Of a stretch of DNA of 64,000 nucleotides, positions 12,123-24,400 are shown piece after piece; position 1 is the first letter of the stretch; every line of letters starts with the position of its first letter. Made by a program: the position numbers and the translations under genes. The notes under the pieces are model-generated. The model did not search any database. It worked only from the letters and a program-made list of their open reading frames with translations, and was not told where the DNA came from. Source of the DNA: Sipunculus nudus (lineage: Eukaryota; Annelida; Sipuncula; Golfingiida; Sipunculidae); NCBI GenBank assembly GCA_026874595.1, contig CM049313.1, positions 68,504,659-68,568,658 of the forward strand. Reading direction: 5' to 3'.

Positions 12123-14166
12123 CAAGATATATGCCATCCAATCTCAGACTCGTCCCAGTCTAATATGACCACCAGGTAGCGCTCCTTGAGTACAAGTCAG
12201 ATGTATTACCTCAAGAATCATTGCAACAGTTCGCGTTAAATTTTAAGCGAACATTGCTATCCATAACAGGACGTGCGCTTTAGAATTTTAGACCCGTCAG
12301 CAGTCCATTTTGACCGCCAGGCAGGCATGTAAGAACATCTTCCATAGCCAGCATATTTTAAGTCCCAATTATGTCATCTTCTGTGTTTTTCCTGTTTTAC
12401 GCCATTTGGCATTTACATGCGTTATTTAATAGTTTTAAACCATAACTCATCATCAAGTACACGATATTCTGCTAACAATCGCTTTACCTATTAATATAAT
12501 CTATGAACAGGATCCTTTTTAGTAATATTTAGCATACGATTCTCACACGAACATTTCTTTTTCTTATGTGTTGAGCTGAAATTCGTTGGTCGTGCCTTGT
12601 AATACAGAATATTGTTCATGAAGTTAACAGTTCGTGTCTGAGAATATACATTAAATACATTATTAAATAAATATCTCTGTTAAATATGAAGATCTCTGCT
12701 CGTTCGATGCACTTGGTATTACATGTATATATTACTTTCAACCGGGATACATTTAAAAAAGACCTGAATCGGGTTGCCTAGTAATATATATATATATATA
12801 ATGAGTAATTCTAATTATATTTTACTTAATCCGTTAAAGCTATGAATCATGGTTAAACCAGGACTGCGGTACAGTATGGGATGGATGTATGGACTCGGAA
12901 GACTGCTCCACTCTTAACATACCTCTTGCTCCGGATCTATGACAACAGCTGCACATAATTAAATAAAATAGCATTTTAATTAGTAAATGTATCTGACCAT
13001 AAAAATGCAGGAACAAAAAGAAAACAAAGATTTAGAAATAGTCTCTCTTGGTTTGCTCTGACTCATTGAATAAAAAAGAGACCAATTGTTCAAAGCCTGA
13101 CCTACTTCTCGAATGTAATAGGAGTCTGGCACAAAATAAAACACGTTAGTTCATTCCAATAGAATAAAACAGGGACGTATTGTTTCAAATCACGAGCGAA
13201 GCCCTGTGTCTGTATAAGAACAAAGCCTTTGTCATGAAGCGACGGCTCAGAATGGAATAAGATATCAGGACACGTGTATTCTGTGTACCTTGTGTTAGGT
13301 CTGCTTGTTCAATTATACAGTCGTCGGCAAACAGGATCCTCGGCTGATTATTTTCATTACATGGCAGTTACATTCAGGTTCCCAAACATGTTCCATCCCA
13401 TTTCAAGCCGAATTGGCTTTTTTTCGAGGTAATCTTCGAGTAATACGTTAAATCATTTATTTTTACCTCTAAAACAGAAAAGCGTTAGTCACAAAAAGAG
13501 TACATTTTTGAATTATTTAAAAATACAAAAAAATACATATACAGCAAGACATATTTCGAATATTAATTAATTTCATTCAGGCTTAAGCTGATGCACGTAG
13601 AATTTGACACATATATTACGCATATATGATGTTGCGATTATATTTCCGCGTGGCACGCGAGGCTATGGGGTGAACTTTCTTGCGTCACACATACGTCTGT
13701 CGTGGTAGTTCCCTGATTAAAAACAAAAACCTATGGCCAGTTCATTGGATGCCATTGGTTAATAATTTTCTTTTAAATAGCCAAGCTACACCCTGTGCTT
13801 CCAGATGAATCTTATGTGTTAATAAAAAATGAAATAACTGTCATGGGTTAAACAGAGGTGTTGAGAGTTGTTTTCGTGTGGTAACATGCATGCCCCTCAA
13901 CACTACATACTGACTGTTGGGTTGTTGAGTGTACTTGTACATCATTTCCGACCACATGCTTACGGTACAAATAAAGGATAATCTAGACTGTAGAAGATAA
14001 CACAAACAATGTACATGCGTAAGTGTATGTCATCTTGCTTAATATAATCTCAGATAAAATGATGACACTTTGGTGAAGCCAAGAATCAGATGTGTATATT
14101 GTTAGGTCAAGTAAGGCATGGGAAGTGGTTCCTAGGTGTCATGGATGCATTTTAATATAGTTTCTC
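12123..14166. other. No recognisable feature
   Basis: AT-rich DNA with a short TA run (about 12,784-12,800). No open frame over 60 codons and no repeat shared with the rest of the window that I could detect. Confidence 0.45.
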
Positions 14167-14240
14167 ATCTACCGATTTTTGTAGCGGCCAGAGATATCAA
14201 AAAGTATAATCGACCGGGGAGATCCCGCAAATAAAAGATT

Positions 14241-14462
14241 TGGTTCTCGGGCACCGCCCGCATCAATTTTTATTTTGATTTTTATCTTTCAAGAAGTTAA
14301 ATAATACAATTTATGAAGAGCTTTTACCTGTTTAGCAAAAAAATTGTTATTTTCATGCTTTTCGTTGATCATATGACATTTTAATCGAAACATACAAAAA
14401 AAGTTAAAAAATAAAATACCGCCCGCCCGCACTGATTTCTGGTAAAAAGTGCCCGAGAACCA
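14241..14462. mobile_element. MITE with TGGTTCTCGGGCAC terminal inverted repeats
   Basis: A perfect 14-bp inverted repeat, TGGTTCTCGGGCAC at 14,241-14,254 and GTGCCCGAGAACCA at 14,449-14,462, bounds a 222-bp AT-rich segment. Just inside, CCGCCCGC occurs near both ends in the same orientation. An outer imperfect inverted pair (CATCTACCGA near 14,168 and TCGGTAGATG near 14,526) suggests either a nested insertion or a longer element of about 370 bp. No coding capacity and no clear target-site duplication. Confidence 0.55.
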
Positions 14463-14539
14463 TACCTTTATTTTTTTGGCCTTACATTGTCAAGGACGTT
14501 ACATCTACCAATGCTACTGATTTTTCGGTAGATGGGAGG

Positions 14540-17500
14540 CCTGCTTTATACATCGTATAAGAAGTACAATTATGAACAGTCGCCAACATGTTGCAAGAGA
14601 GAACCATAGAAGGTTACTTAGATAATTCACTAATTTAACATTTTTTGTGACAAAAAAGTTCATTAACTTAATTACTGTTATGAGTTAAGGAAGTGCTACG
14701 AGTAAAGATTTCATACTTGTAAGACAGTGAAAACAGCTGTAGATGACCAACCAATCAATACCTGGGAAACACGCCACGGAAAGTTCCGTGTTAACATCTG
14801 GTTTGAGTATCAATAGGTGGTAATCAGAAAATATATTCCAGAAATCAGACAACAATGTATTAGATTTTGTATACTAAATCCTCACTGATGAGTGTCATAT
14901 CATTGCGGACACAGATCTAGTTCTGCAGCTAGTATGAGGATCTGTCAGCTGAGCTAATTTTAGTGCCACGGTGGATTTTCTTTACTCAGGGTCCCAAAGT
15001 TTTCGACCGTTGCCTGGCAACGACACCATTCATCGGAACTGCTTTTATTCCAGACTAAGCGCATAAGAACAGGTAATAAAGCACGAGGAAGGACAATTTC
15101 ACAGGCAGGAGCTTCCTCTTACCCGCCTGGCTTCATATAAAACAAACAAGACGCTTGGCTTGCATTAAATTCAACATTCGGTGGGGTCTTTATCTTCATT
15201 AATGTGTCAGCCACGCTTTACAAGGCCAGCCTGCCATAACTAACGGAGGCACCTTGGGCCATTCAGGAAATGAGCTCTCTGTTATACCTCGCTACCGAAT
15301 GTAATTTGGTTTATCATGTCATTTTTGTAGCAGTAATATCCCGCTTATGCTACCCAGTTTGGTTTATGACGAGAGTGGGATTATACATGAAGTTTATGTT
15401 ATAGGGATCTTTTACAGGAAATTAAATCCATTCAGTACCACAATATATGCAACAAGCTGATCGAATGTGCTCAGAATACGGTAAGCGAACTGCTCCAGGA
15501 ACCAGAGAATTGAAGTTGCTATTCGAAATATCGGGAAATGGGAAAAAGTGGACTTTTCTAACTTTACTTACTCTGACGTGTCATATTTTAGAATGCGAAC
15601 GTTTAATTGTCATCGATATTACGATTTTATAAAGTTGAAACGAGGACGATCGCCACAGCTGGGGTTTCTAACATGTAATATTTTGTCGTGTTTGGAAGTC
15701 TTTTGATGGTGTGCAGTTTGAGTCTGAATAACACAAACAGTATATTTGACCAATTAATGTACGGAGTTCATCAGATCGAATCAAAGGGAGGTCGAACAAT
15801 TAGTAACAGGTGCAATTTTCAACATTTACGCAACTTGACAAGTTAAGTATCTAGGATTAACGAATTTATTTTAGCCCTCTGTTCTAAAAGTCTTCAGCAG
15901 TTGTCAAGCAACAACATAAATTTATGGACCTGTTTTACCCAGGCTTTTGTCCAACCAAACATTCTTCATATAAAATATTACTTTCAACAGCCATGAAATG
16001 AAAAATTCGGTTTTTGAACTTTATCTTAGAGAGGGCCTGACGTCTAACTGAAAATTTCTTAACCGTTTACTTACAATGCCACAAGCACATTGTCGAAACA
16101 ATTGACGGCATCCTGAATTTGTATAATTAAAAAGCAAAGGAAAAAAAATTAATTTAACAAAAAGAAAAAGTGGGTATTCTAAAGAAAATTTTAGCAATAT
16201 GATTAAGATAAATATATAGGAAACGATTCCTATAACCCGGCAGCTACAGTTTGACATGGGAGAGCTCTACTTGGTATGTCTGCTGAGCAAAAAAAAGTGA
16301 TCCTTCGCGAGAATACCTTTTTTCTTCTCGAGGATATCGGTTTTCCTCCGAATGTCTTCTTTCATTAATGATTAAAATGTGGGGACAATATTGTGCTTAT
16401 ATAACCAGCCAGCGGAGGAAGTTTTCCTAAATTCATACTCATGATCAATATAAAACATAATCATGTTTTATTTGTAGCAAGGACTGGTAAGTCCACCTTT
16501 AATTAAATGTAAAATTTTCATTACATATGTAAAAAAAATACCACTGTAAAATTCATGTCGACCGAGGAACGCAAGTGAGCATGGCATTTAAAAAAATAAA
16601 ACTGAACATTGATACCACATTAAACATAATGAATGAATAAGAATTGACAGGTCTATCCACTAGATCGCGGAAAATTGCTGAAGTCTCGCCCTCCAAATCT
16701 ATTCTAAATACTGAGTGTATAAATTCTAGTCCTTTGGAATGAATATTTACGGCCATATTCCTTGGCGGTTGACATGACCTCAGATTGGGATCATGAAGTA
16801 GCTAATAAAGTACAACAAAACGCGAGACTTCCTGACACATCTCATAAGAGTCAACGAGAAACACAGTAATAGCAACCATGAAAAATAGCTTATTGTTTTG
16901 AAAGCCTGCGAATTTCTTATTGTAATACAGGATTTCCTTGCCAGCTGAGTAAATGCGAGAGTTGTCCTGGAAAATCATTTCCGTTTAATTTTCCTCAATA
17001 CAATCTTTCAATTAACCTCGGTGCCTTTATGCAACTGTAACGCTGCGTTAACGCTTTATATTCACATCGGATAGAGCTCGTGATAGAGGTGTACACTGTT
17101 GACTTCCTCATGTTCTTTTTATTTAATTTACCAAAAATATGGACGTTAGTAGCACACTCAAAATCATTTTATAACCGCATCACATACGGTTTTTAACTAA
17201 TAGAGGATCAAGGGAGCCTACGGTGTACCCTATCACGAGCTCTAAATGAGTGTGCTATTGACGTCTGTATTTTATTTTGAATAAAAAGGAACCCATTGGT
17301 CATGGCGCTCAGCTGGACTTTGTAACATTTAGCAAACGCAGATTGTGCTTAAATCTATTTTTGTCACATATTAGCATTTAAAAAAACAAGAGGAAATGGT
17401 CTTGCTATTTGGAGATAACCAAATACTAAATATATGAAGGCCAGAGAAGTACGACATGTGCACACTGAAGAAGCCTCTTATGATCAAATATTGGTAAAAC

Positions 17501-18550
17501 TATCTGTATTTCAACTATGTGAAAGTAATAGGTGTTCAAAATGCCCGTTGGAAATATAAAAAAAAACTATAAAAATAGAATAAGGAAGAAAGTGGAGATG
17601 AGCTGTTGTATAATAATACTTTTTTAATTTATTAACTGACATAAAATACTGTAGAAAAATAGAATTGTACACCTTCAAATGAGCATAAGCTAAATCTCAT
17701 AAATATTTATTGTACTGTGTAAAATATATACATGAAACCATTTAATCATGCAATGAGGGAAAACGGGGAACTTATAACATTCATATGCTTATGGATACTA
17801 TCGGGGGGGTGGACCAAGTTAAAACCTGGCTCAGCCAGATGACTTAAAGTCAGCTTCCTGGAGTGTACAGTGAATACATAGCACAGGTGAGGACTCCATC
17901 ACCCACTACACAACACTGTTAACCTAGGCTGGCCTGATGTAAACAATACTTGACATGGTGTCTAAAGACTTAAATAAACGCTACTCTTTTCAACTGATTT
18001 CTTTGTAGTTTCAGATTTTAATATATTAAAAATCCCTATGTATACATGCTGTGAAAATTAAATCAACAGCGTTATTTCGAAAAAGGGGCCGTGGCCAAAA
18101 TTGGAAAAAATTAAGGTATTGATTTTTTATTTATGCTTATAACTTAAAAAAATAGCAAAATTCATATCTTATTTTAGATACACAATTGAATCCTGATTAA
18201 ATAATATTAAATCCTTGAATTAAAGTCTCTAGCTTTAGCGATTCTCATGTTAAGTGAATAAATATATTTCCTGACTTATTTACAAGGTGCAATATGTTGG
18301 GGCCCATAACTTCTAGAAAATAAACAGTACTAACCTAATTCTGATATTTTCATAGGATATGTATAGAGGAATATGTTTATTCAAATTGATAAAAAAAAAC
18401 AGATCAGTGGTTTTAATATCAGGCAGTCTGGAAGTGTTACAAAGGTTTTAATTAAAAATTTGGGGCTTTTTTTATTTATATATAAGAAACGAAGTCCTAG
18501 TGGCCCAATTTTTGATATGGTAGCTAATTGTGGGACAGCTAACTGTGTGA
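14540..18550. other. No recognisable feature
   Basis: Four kilobases of AT-rich sequence without a supported gene. Frames of 61-78 codons occur but show no recognisable domain. A 26-bp stretch near 17,299 (ending GGCGCTCAGCTGG) matches motifs at 7,130 and 19,200 that sit at the ends of the GTTAACAGGGCAC repeat family, so a short fragment of that family may lie here. Confidence 0.4.
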
Positions 18551-18559
18551 GGAATTCTG

Positions 18560-19220
18560 GATTCATAGGTCTAACGGTTTCAGAACATGCCCTGTTAACG
18601 GACGCATGGACGTCGGGATGGACAACAGGCAAAGGTCCATGAATATTGCTCAGATGACTTATATTCAGGTGAGCTGAATATGCGTTAAATAAGAAAAAGT
18701 ATAGGTGGCATCACCTGTCTTCAGGAAATGATGAAACACTTAGATCAATATATATGGAAAGAATCATGGCAAACAATGCATTAATTATTCAGATGTAGCA
18801 GCTTTTGTATCAATTTTTTTATTATTCTAGGGGGTATTTTCGGGACCCATAGCTTGGAGTATATAGGTCAGAGTGATCTAATTTCAAGTTTCAAATGAGA
18901 TTTTGTATGGATTTCCATGCATGTAACATAAGAAGATTCTAGGCTTGGCAGATACAATTTGTGTCCCCTCTGGTCAAAATTAATGTTTTCAGCCTGTAGT
19001 TAACAAAATATAGTTTACCATGGCCTATTTTTTGGTTTCCAAGGACATTGGCCTAGGACAACCCTAGCTAAACAGTATGAAAGTTTTAAGTCTGACAGTT
19101 ATGATTTGCGCTCTGTTAAAGTAAGAACTGATTCATCTGAAAAAAAAATAGAAAATAGAAAAAATAGTAAAAATTAGAACAAATGACCCATGGGTCATGA
19201 CGCTCAGCTGACAAGCATGA
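18560..19220 (-). repeat. GTTAACAGGGCAC-family repeat, minus orientation
   Basis: On the minus strand this region carries the family's head (CATCTGAGCAATATTCATGG, then CCGTCGTCC-like motifs) near 18,620-18,660 and a unit at 18,700-18,985. The unit contains, in the order of the plus-strand array, CTAGAATCTTCTTATG, ATGCATGGAAATCCAT, AGCTATGGGTCCCGAAAATACCCCC, TGCATTG and a GGTG.TGCCACCT end. It ends with AGCTGAGCGTCATGACCCATGGGTC near 19,186-19,212, the same motif found just after the plus-strand array at 7,130-7,155. Confidence 0.65.
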
Positions 19221-19499
19221 GATAATGGCCTTATTTTTACAACTGTTGTCTTATTTAGAAGAAAGTGATTGCAAATGATGTGAAAATTTTTGGGGAGGGG
19301 CAGGAAGATTTGGACCCACATTACTTTATGATTCAGGTCACATTAGTGATGTTATGCATCTGAGCAGTGCACCTGCCAGCACAATTTAATTTTTTATTTG
19401 CCCCTGTAAGTGGTCTCTTGTAAATATTGATATTATCAAAGGAGAGCACCACTGAAACACATATATGAAAGTAAATACATTCAATAGTATAAATAAATG

Positions 19500-20045
19500 T
19501 GTTTAATGAAAAAGAACTTCAAGTGGTACCACCAGTCTTTTTTTAACTAGCAAAACAATAAATTTTATTTATCAAAATAGCACCCCATGCTTTAGACACT
19601 GGATGAAAGTACAGTTGAAAAACTGACACCATTGATTGATTGAAGTTTGTTAGTGAAAAAAAGCACATGTACGTGTACTTTGAAAGAAATAAAAAATACA
19701 AAAGACACCACATGTCCTCAGGAACTGACAAAATTAGTCATGATCAATAATCATTTATGATGTTTCAGGACACTAGATGAAACCATTTAAGAAACTAATA
19801 CAACCGCTGTCATTTGACTTTATCAATGTTAGAGGTAAAAATGCGTGGAAAATACAAAGTGGCGCCACTAGTCTGTAGGAACTGATAAAATTAGCCATGC
19901 ACAATAAAAGTATGAGGTTTCGAGACAATATATGGACCCACAGCTGAAAAACTGATACAACTGTTGTTATTTGGCAGTTTCAAAAATAAAGGTGAAAATG
20001 TGTGCAAATTAGAAAAAAAATACAAAGGGCATCACCACTGTTTAG
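19500..20045 (-). repeat. Tandem ~165-bp subunits related to the same family
   Basis: On the minus strand, segments ending in CAGTTCCTACAGACTAGTGGCGCCACTTTGTATTTT-like sequence recur near 19,524, 19,700, 19,860 and 20,030, spacing about 160-175 bp. Each also contains TCATGGCTAATTTT.TCAGTT and an A-to-C-rich TGACAGCGGTTGTATTAGTTT-type stretch. The GGTGGCGCCACC motif links them to the 340-bp units elsewhere, so they look like an internally amplified variant. Confidence 0.55.
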
Positions 20046-20049
20046 TAAC

Positions 20050-20560
20050 CAATGTTGCTGTGACCTTGACCCTTGGCCTTGATACCTAAAAATCAACAGG
20101 TGTCTTTCCCTATTGGTAGGTGAGCTGCAGGCTGACACAGATGAAAGGTGTGGGAAAGGGTCATGTGACCTTGATTTTGACCTTATGACCAGGATATCTC
20201 TATGATCCCCCCCCCCCAACTATTGATTGGCGAGGTGTATGTGATTGATGGCAGAGTTTGGACACGTGATTTGGCATAAAATTTGTCCAAAAGCTATTTA
20301 AACAAGTGAGTCCTGTGACCTTGGTCTTTGACCTTGTGATGTGAAAATCTGCAGAATTCTTCATCCAGTTATAGGTGAGCCATATGTGAAAGATGGAAGT
20401 TATAGGATGATAGGTATGGCTTAAAATGCATCTCCAAGCTTTTCAAAGAAGTGGTCCTGTGGCCTTGACCTTTCATCCTGTGACTTCAAAAAATAAAATT
20501 CTTCCCCTGTTGGTAGGTGACCCATATGGAATATATGGAAGGTTTGGGATGATAATTTTG
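20050..20560 (+). repeat. TGACCTTGACCT-rich tandem repeat
   Basis: Diverged units begin with TGTGACCTTGACCCTTGGCCTTGA near 20,056, TGTGACCTTGATTTTGACCTT near 20,164, TGTGACCTTGGTCTTTGACCTT near 20,315 and TGTGGCCTTGACCTTTCATCC near 20,456. Each is followed by ..TTGGTAGGTGA.C.AT-type sequence. Unit length is about 110-150 bp. This kind of repeat is, to my knowledge, common in bivalve genomes. TGACCT is also the reverse complement of the nuclear-receptor half-site AGGTCA; any regulatory role is inference. Confidence 0.55.
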
Positions 20561-20574
20561 GCTATAAGAATTTA

Positions 20575-20830
20575 TTCGGGGGGGGGGGGGGGTAGCAAAC
20601 ACGGCCCGTTTCTAGAGGAATATAGGTGGCAGTAACCTAATTTCAGGTTTCCAAGGAGATCTTTTCAGAACCTCTAAGGCTACAAAGGGTTCATGATCCT
20701 AGCCCTTGCGGCTACGATTTGTGCCCTGCTAACTGATGGCCGGACTGCTATACGGCACGACGGAAGACGACGGACAATGATTTATCACTATAGCACAGCA
20801 TGGCTGAAAGTCAGCTGTTAATAAGACATA
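20575..20830 (-). repeat. Partial GTTAACAGGGCAC-family unit, minus orientation
   Basis: After a run of G (20,579-20,592), the minus strand reads CAGCTGACTTTCAGCCATGCTGTGCTATAG, TCCGTCGTCTTCCGTC, GTTAGCAGGGCACAAATCGTAGCC and CTAGGATCATGAACC. This is the family head followed by the start of one unit, lying upstream (on the minus strand) of the other blocks at 18.5-20.5 kb. Confidence 0.6.
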
Positions 20831-21274
20831 TCATCCGTTCACGCCCCTACGTTACTATTCAGTATAACGCATCTTAAACCCATTATTCTTTGTACATTCA
20901 ATAAAACAGAAAATAAAATATCTATCAATTACAGATATAATGGTCTAATATTTAATTTATCATATTAAATATCAATGATAAACACACGGATCAGCAGATC
21001 GTGAGTACAGACAAGCATTAAAAAACCTATCTTCAATCAGTTATAAAACTTCTAAAAATTATGTAAACTTTTATTGATATATCAGAGGCTTACACGAATT
21101 AAAATTGTCATTTGTAAAACGTGGAAGATAATTGCAAAATTATACTACTCTCCATAATTACCCAAGGCAGCTGCCATGGCACAAATGACGAAATATATAA
21201 TTAACTATATTAGAGAATTATTTTTGCGTATATTATCTAAAAATAAAAGGGTTGTGCCGGTGTAAAGATTTCAG

Positions 21275-22325
21275 TTTACCCCCATTTCAGATTACCCCCG
21301 GGGATAAGAAATTGATTTCAGATATCCTCTGGTGCCTGAATCTAAATTCAGGTTACCCTCGCCTTGTTAAGATTAACGTTAGATGTTTGAAATAAAAGAT
21401 AAATTGTTATTCTTTAACACATGATATATTGTATCAATAAACAACGTGAAGGATAGATTTAAAAGCTGGGATAAACCTTTCAATAATAAAATTGTTGCAA
21501 AGTGTTAATTATATTATTGTTTTATTTATTCATCAGAGCACGTGATGTGTACAAATATTTAAACTATAGTCCATTCCACCACCCCTGTCCACCTGTTTTT
21601 ATATCCACGCAATTATTTGTTTGGGTGTTAAAGATTGCAAAAACCTTTTGTCCCTAGAGCAAAAAGAGGAAAATGCGTAATTAAGTAATAAGGAAGAAAT
21701 GACCTACGGTATTAACTATTTTACTGTAAACAATTTAAACCCATTGTTGAGATATTAGTCCATTCCGTAGCGACATCTTGCCACCAAAGTCATCTAGTCA
21801 TCATAGATATTAAGCTAAAAAGAGGCGCCCCATATTCAGGGGACCAATATAATCAGGAGCTGTTGACCCCTGTTTACAGCAAAACTTTTTTCTCCTCATG
21901 CAAGCTCTTCACTGTCAAGTTACAATTTTTTATGTCATTATCCAAGGAAGATAAACAAAGGTCGCTTGTTAGGAACGCCATTAACCACGGATATATATGA
22001 TACATATTAACCAGGCCGTAAAGTGAATAATATTTATATCGTCAGCAGGTAGTAGGGTACCAAAAATTATTCATTTTGCCCTTTCTGCCATTGATGCAAG
22101 TTGTGTTTGGCAAGTTTGCCTTGTGTGGAGTTAATCGGGAAAAAATAGGTGGACAGGGGTGGTGGTACGGTCTATAATTTGGGAAATAAAAGAGATAATT
22201 TATATGAATGTCAAATGAATAAACATAAAGGAATACATGTTTTTGAAGTGTTAATCTGAAAGTGTAGAGGTTAAACTGAAATGGATTTCAAGTGACCTCC
22301 GCGGGAAATCTCAAATCTATTCAAG
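21275..22325. repeat. Long imperfect inverted repeat (foldback-like)
   Basis: Strongest arms: ACTATAGTCCATTCCACCACCCCTGTCCACCTGTTTTTAT at about 21,563-21,602 and its near reverse complement at about 22,137-22,183 (shared core CCACCACCCCTGTCCACCT). A weaker outer pair matches AATTCAGGTTACCCTCGCC...TTAAGATTAACGTTAG near 21,350-21,395 with the reverse complement of 22,240-22,300. The loop of about 530 bp has no long open frame. This could be a non-autonomous TIR element with extended arms; boundaries are approximate. A further stretch of CCGGTTACCCCCGG near 23,450 looks related to the outer arm. Confidence 0.45.
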
Positions 22326-24040
22326 TCGGGCACAGTGTTTAAATATATGGGAAAAAATCGGCTTTTTTCCTCGCCTATGACAAGAGCTTGCTATTTTATT
22401 CCTTTGGCTCTAAACCTAGGAATTTACGCTTGACATCCAAGCAGCTCTCGAGTGACAAATATATTAGCCCATAAGCTCCTGAAATCCCTATTTATATCAT
22501 CATCATAAAATAACACAGGTGACCCCATCATTATTTTAGAAACGAAATCATCAAATTTGACACAGAGTTCTTAAACAGGCACAAAAGACAATCCATTAAT
22601 GGAAAAACCAAGCTGAGCCACATCTGTAAAACTAAGCTTACTTTGACAACAAAGTGCAGACACATTCCCTGATGTCAGTTTTATACAGGTCGCAGAATAC
22701 AGTATAGCCATTTTACGCCATTTTAAATAAATATGGTTTGTTTTTATCATCCATTATTTAATTTAAAATTCTGTAAAAAAATTATAAAACGCCTGGAGAT
22801 ATTTGTATGTACTTTTATATACGACTACTTTTTTGCTATGCTTTGTCAAATGTGAGACTTATCGCGTTTGAAAAATGATTCAAAGTTTTAAAAATTAAAA
22901 CCAAAACTGAGACACCGTTCATATATCTCTCATCGTACAGATAACATTCTAAGAATACCAATATTCTACTATAGAATTTAAAGCTAGATTAAAACAAGGT
23001 AGTTTGACGATCACTAGGCCTTAATCACCTAGTTAAATAATATCGAATGATCAATTGTCCTAAAGACGTCAGCACAAGAAGCAACATTTACGGGCACGGA
23101 TGTACAATGTTTTCCTTCATGACATGGAGATACACCTGGCGTGGATACAATACAAAACTGATCTTATTTTCAAACAAATAAAATGGTGGATTTTTTAATG
23201 ATAGATTGTGATATATTGCACATAGGCACTGGAAGAAATGGACAGTCAAAGAGACATACAGCCGAGGTAGCTCACCATAGCTAGGTAACGTTCCCAGACA
23301 GACACGATGGAATAAATTGCGATCTTCAATTGATATTTGAAGATCTATTCCAGCTCAGACAATACTGTAGTGAAGACAATTTATCTGCCTATGTAAAAAC
23401 TTCAATCTATCCCATTTCACTCTACGTCCCTCCTGTAGTTTGATATCAATTTCCGGTTACCCCCGGCAGCCACTCAGAATTATGTAGATTACCACCCGTA
23501 ATTGTTTAGCTTAATGATAAATGTTTGTGTTTTTCTCCTGATATGCCATTTGAATAGATACACGTGGATAATACAAGATATGCAGATAGAACCAATAAAT
23601 GAACAATAATGAAATAGCATATTTTATTTTTTATATTGATTATATCTTTATTGACTTAAATCTTTATTCTTTTCAAAGTGCATGACAATACACACACACA
23701 CAGACACACAAGACATAGAAAGACTCTACCTTATTTGAGACATTCAATAATCATAAGTGAACAAATAAAAAAAAAGTCGGTGGAATAACATAAAATGGTA
23801 GTGGCTATAATTAAATAGATTTTAAGCTGTCCTCCAGGTAGAATGAAAATCGATTAACACCCCCCCCCCCCCCATTTACGTTATTGAGGCTTAACTTAAG
23901 CAGGGGTAATTTGACTCGCCACACTGGTGATTCTGATCCCGACTTTTAATAATAACCTTGTTTTAAATTGAGTTTGATGATGCATTAGAGATGCCGTTGC
24001 CATTCTCAGAAACTATACTGACACTAAAAAGGTACTGGAC
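22326..24040. other. Mostly unannotated; possible second related element
   Basis: TTTCCGGTTACCCCCGGCAG near 23,450 and GGGGTAATTTGACTCGCC near 23,903 resemble, in opposite senses, the outer arm of the inverted repeat to the left, with a poly-C run (23,861-23,874) between them. A short (CA)n lies at 23,690-23,703. No supported gene. Confidence 0.3.
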
Positions 24041-24179
24041 ACTAGTTCCTTTAATCTCACGCCTGGACGATTATACCTTACATTTCAGCTCAACTTCGCT
24101 TTTTAATGCTGCTTTTTACAGCCATATACTCGGGGTATCAACACAGGGCCAAGAATTGTAATCAGAACCATGAAAATGG

Positions 24180-24400
24180 TGCATCAAACCCGTAAGAGCG
24201 GGAAGTAGCGGTTGAACCTTGAATGCTTAATGCGATACCACGCTCATATTGGTCCAATTTCATTTTTTCAGTGTGCCAGGCCTATTAGTGAAACCACGGA
24301 AAATCTTGCTGTACAAAGCAGCGGGTAAAGCGAAGGAGATCTAAAGCGTCTGCAGTGTATGATGATGCGTGAGGAGTTCACTGGCATATTTGCCCTAGGA
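24180..24400 (+). repeat. Unclassified dispersed repeat, copy 1
   Basis: Shares GCGATACCACGCT, CGGAAAATCTTGCTGTACAAAGCAGCG and CTGCAGTATAT-like motifs in the same order with 46,490-46,620, where they read GCGATACCACGCT, CGGAGAATCTTGTTATATAAAGCAGCG and CTGCAGTATATAACC. Two copies in the same orientation; class unknown. Confidence 0.45.
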
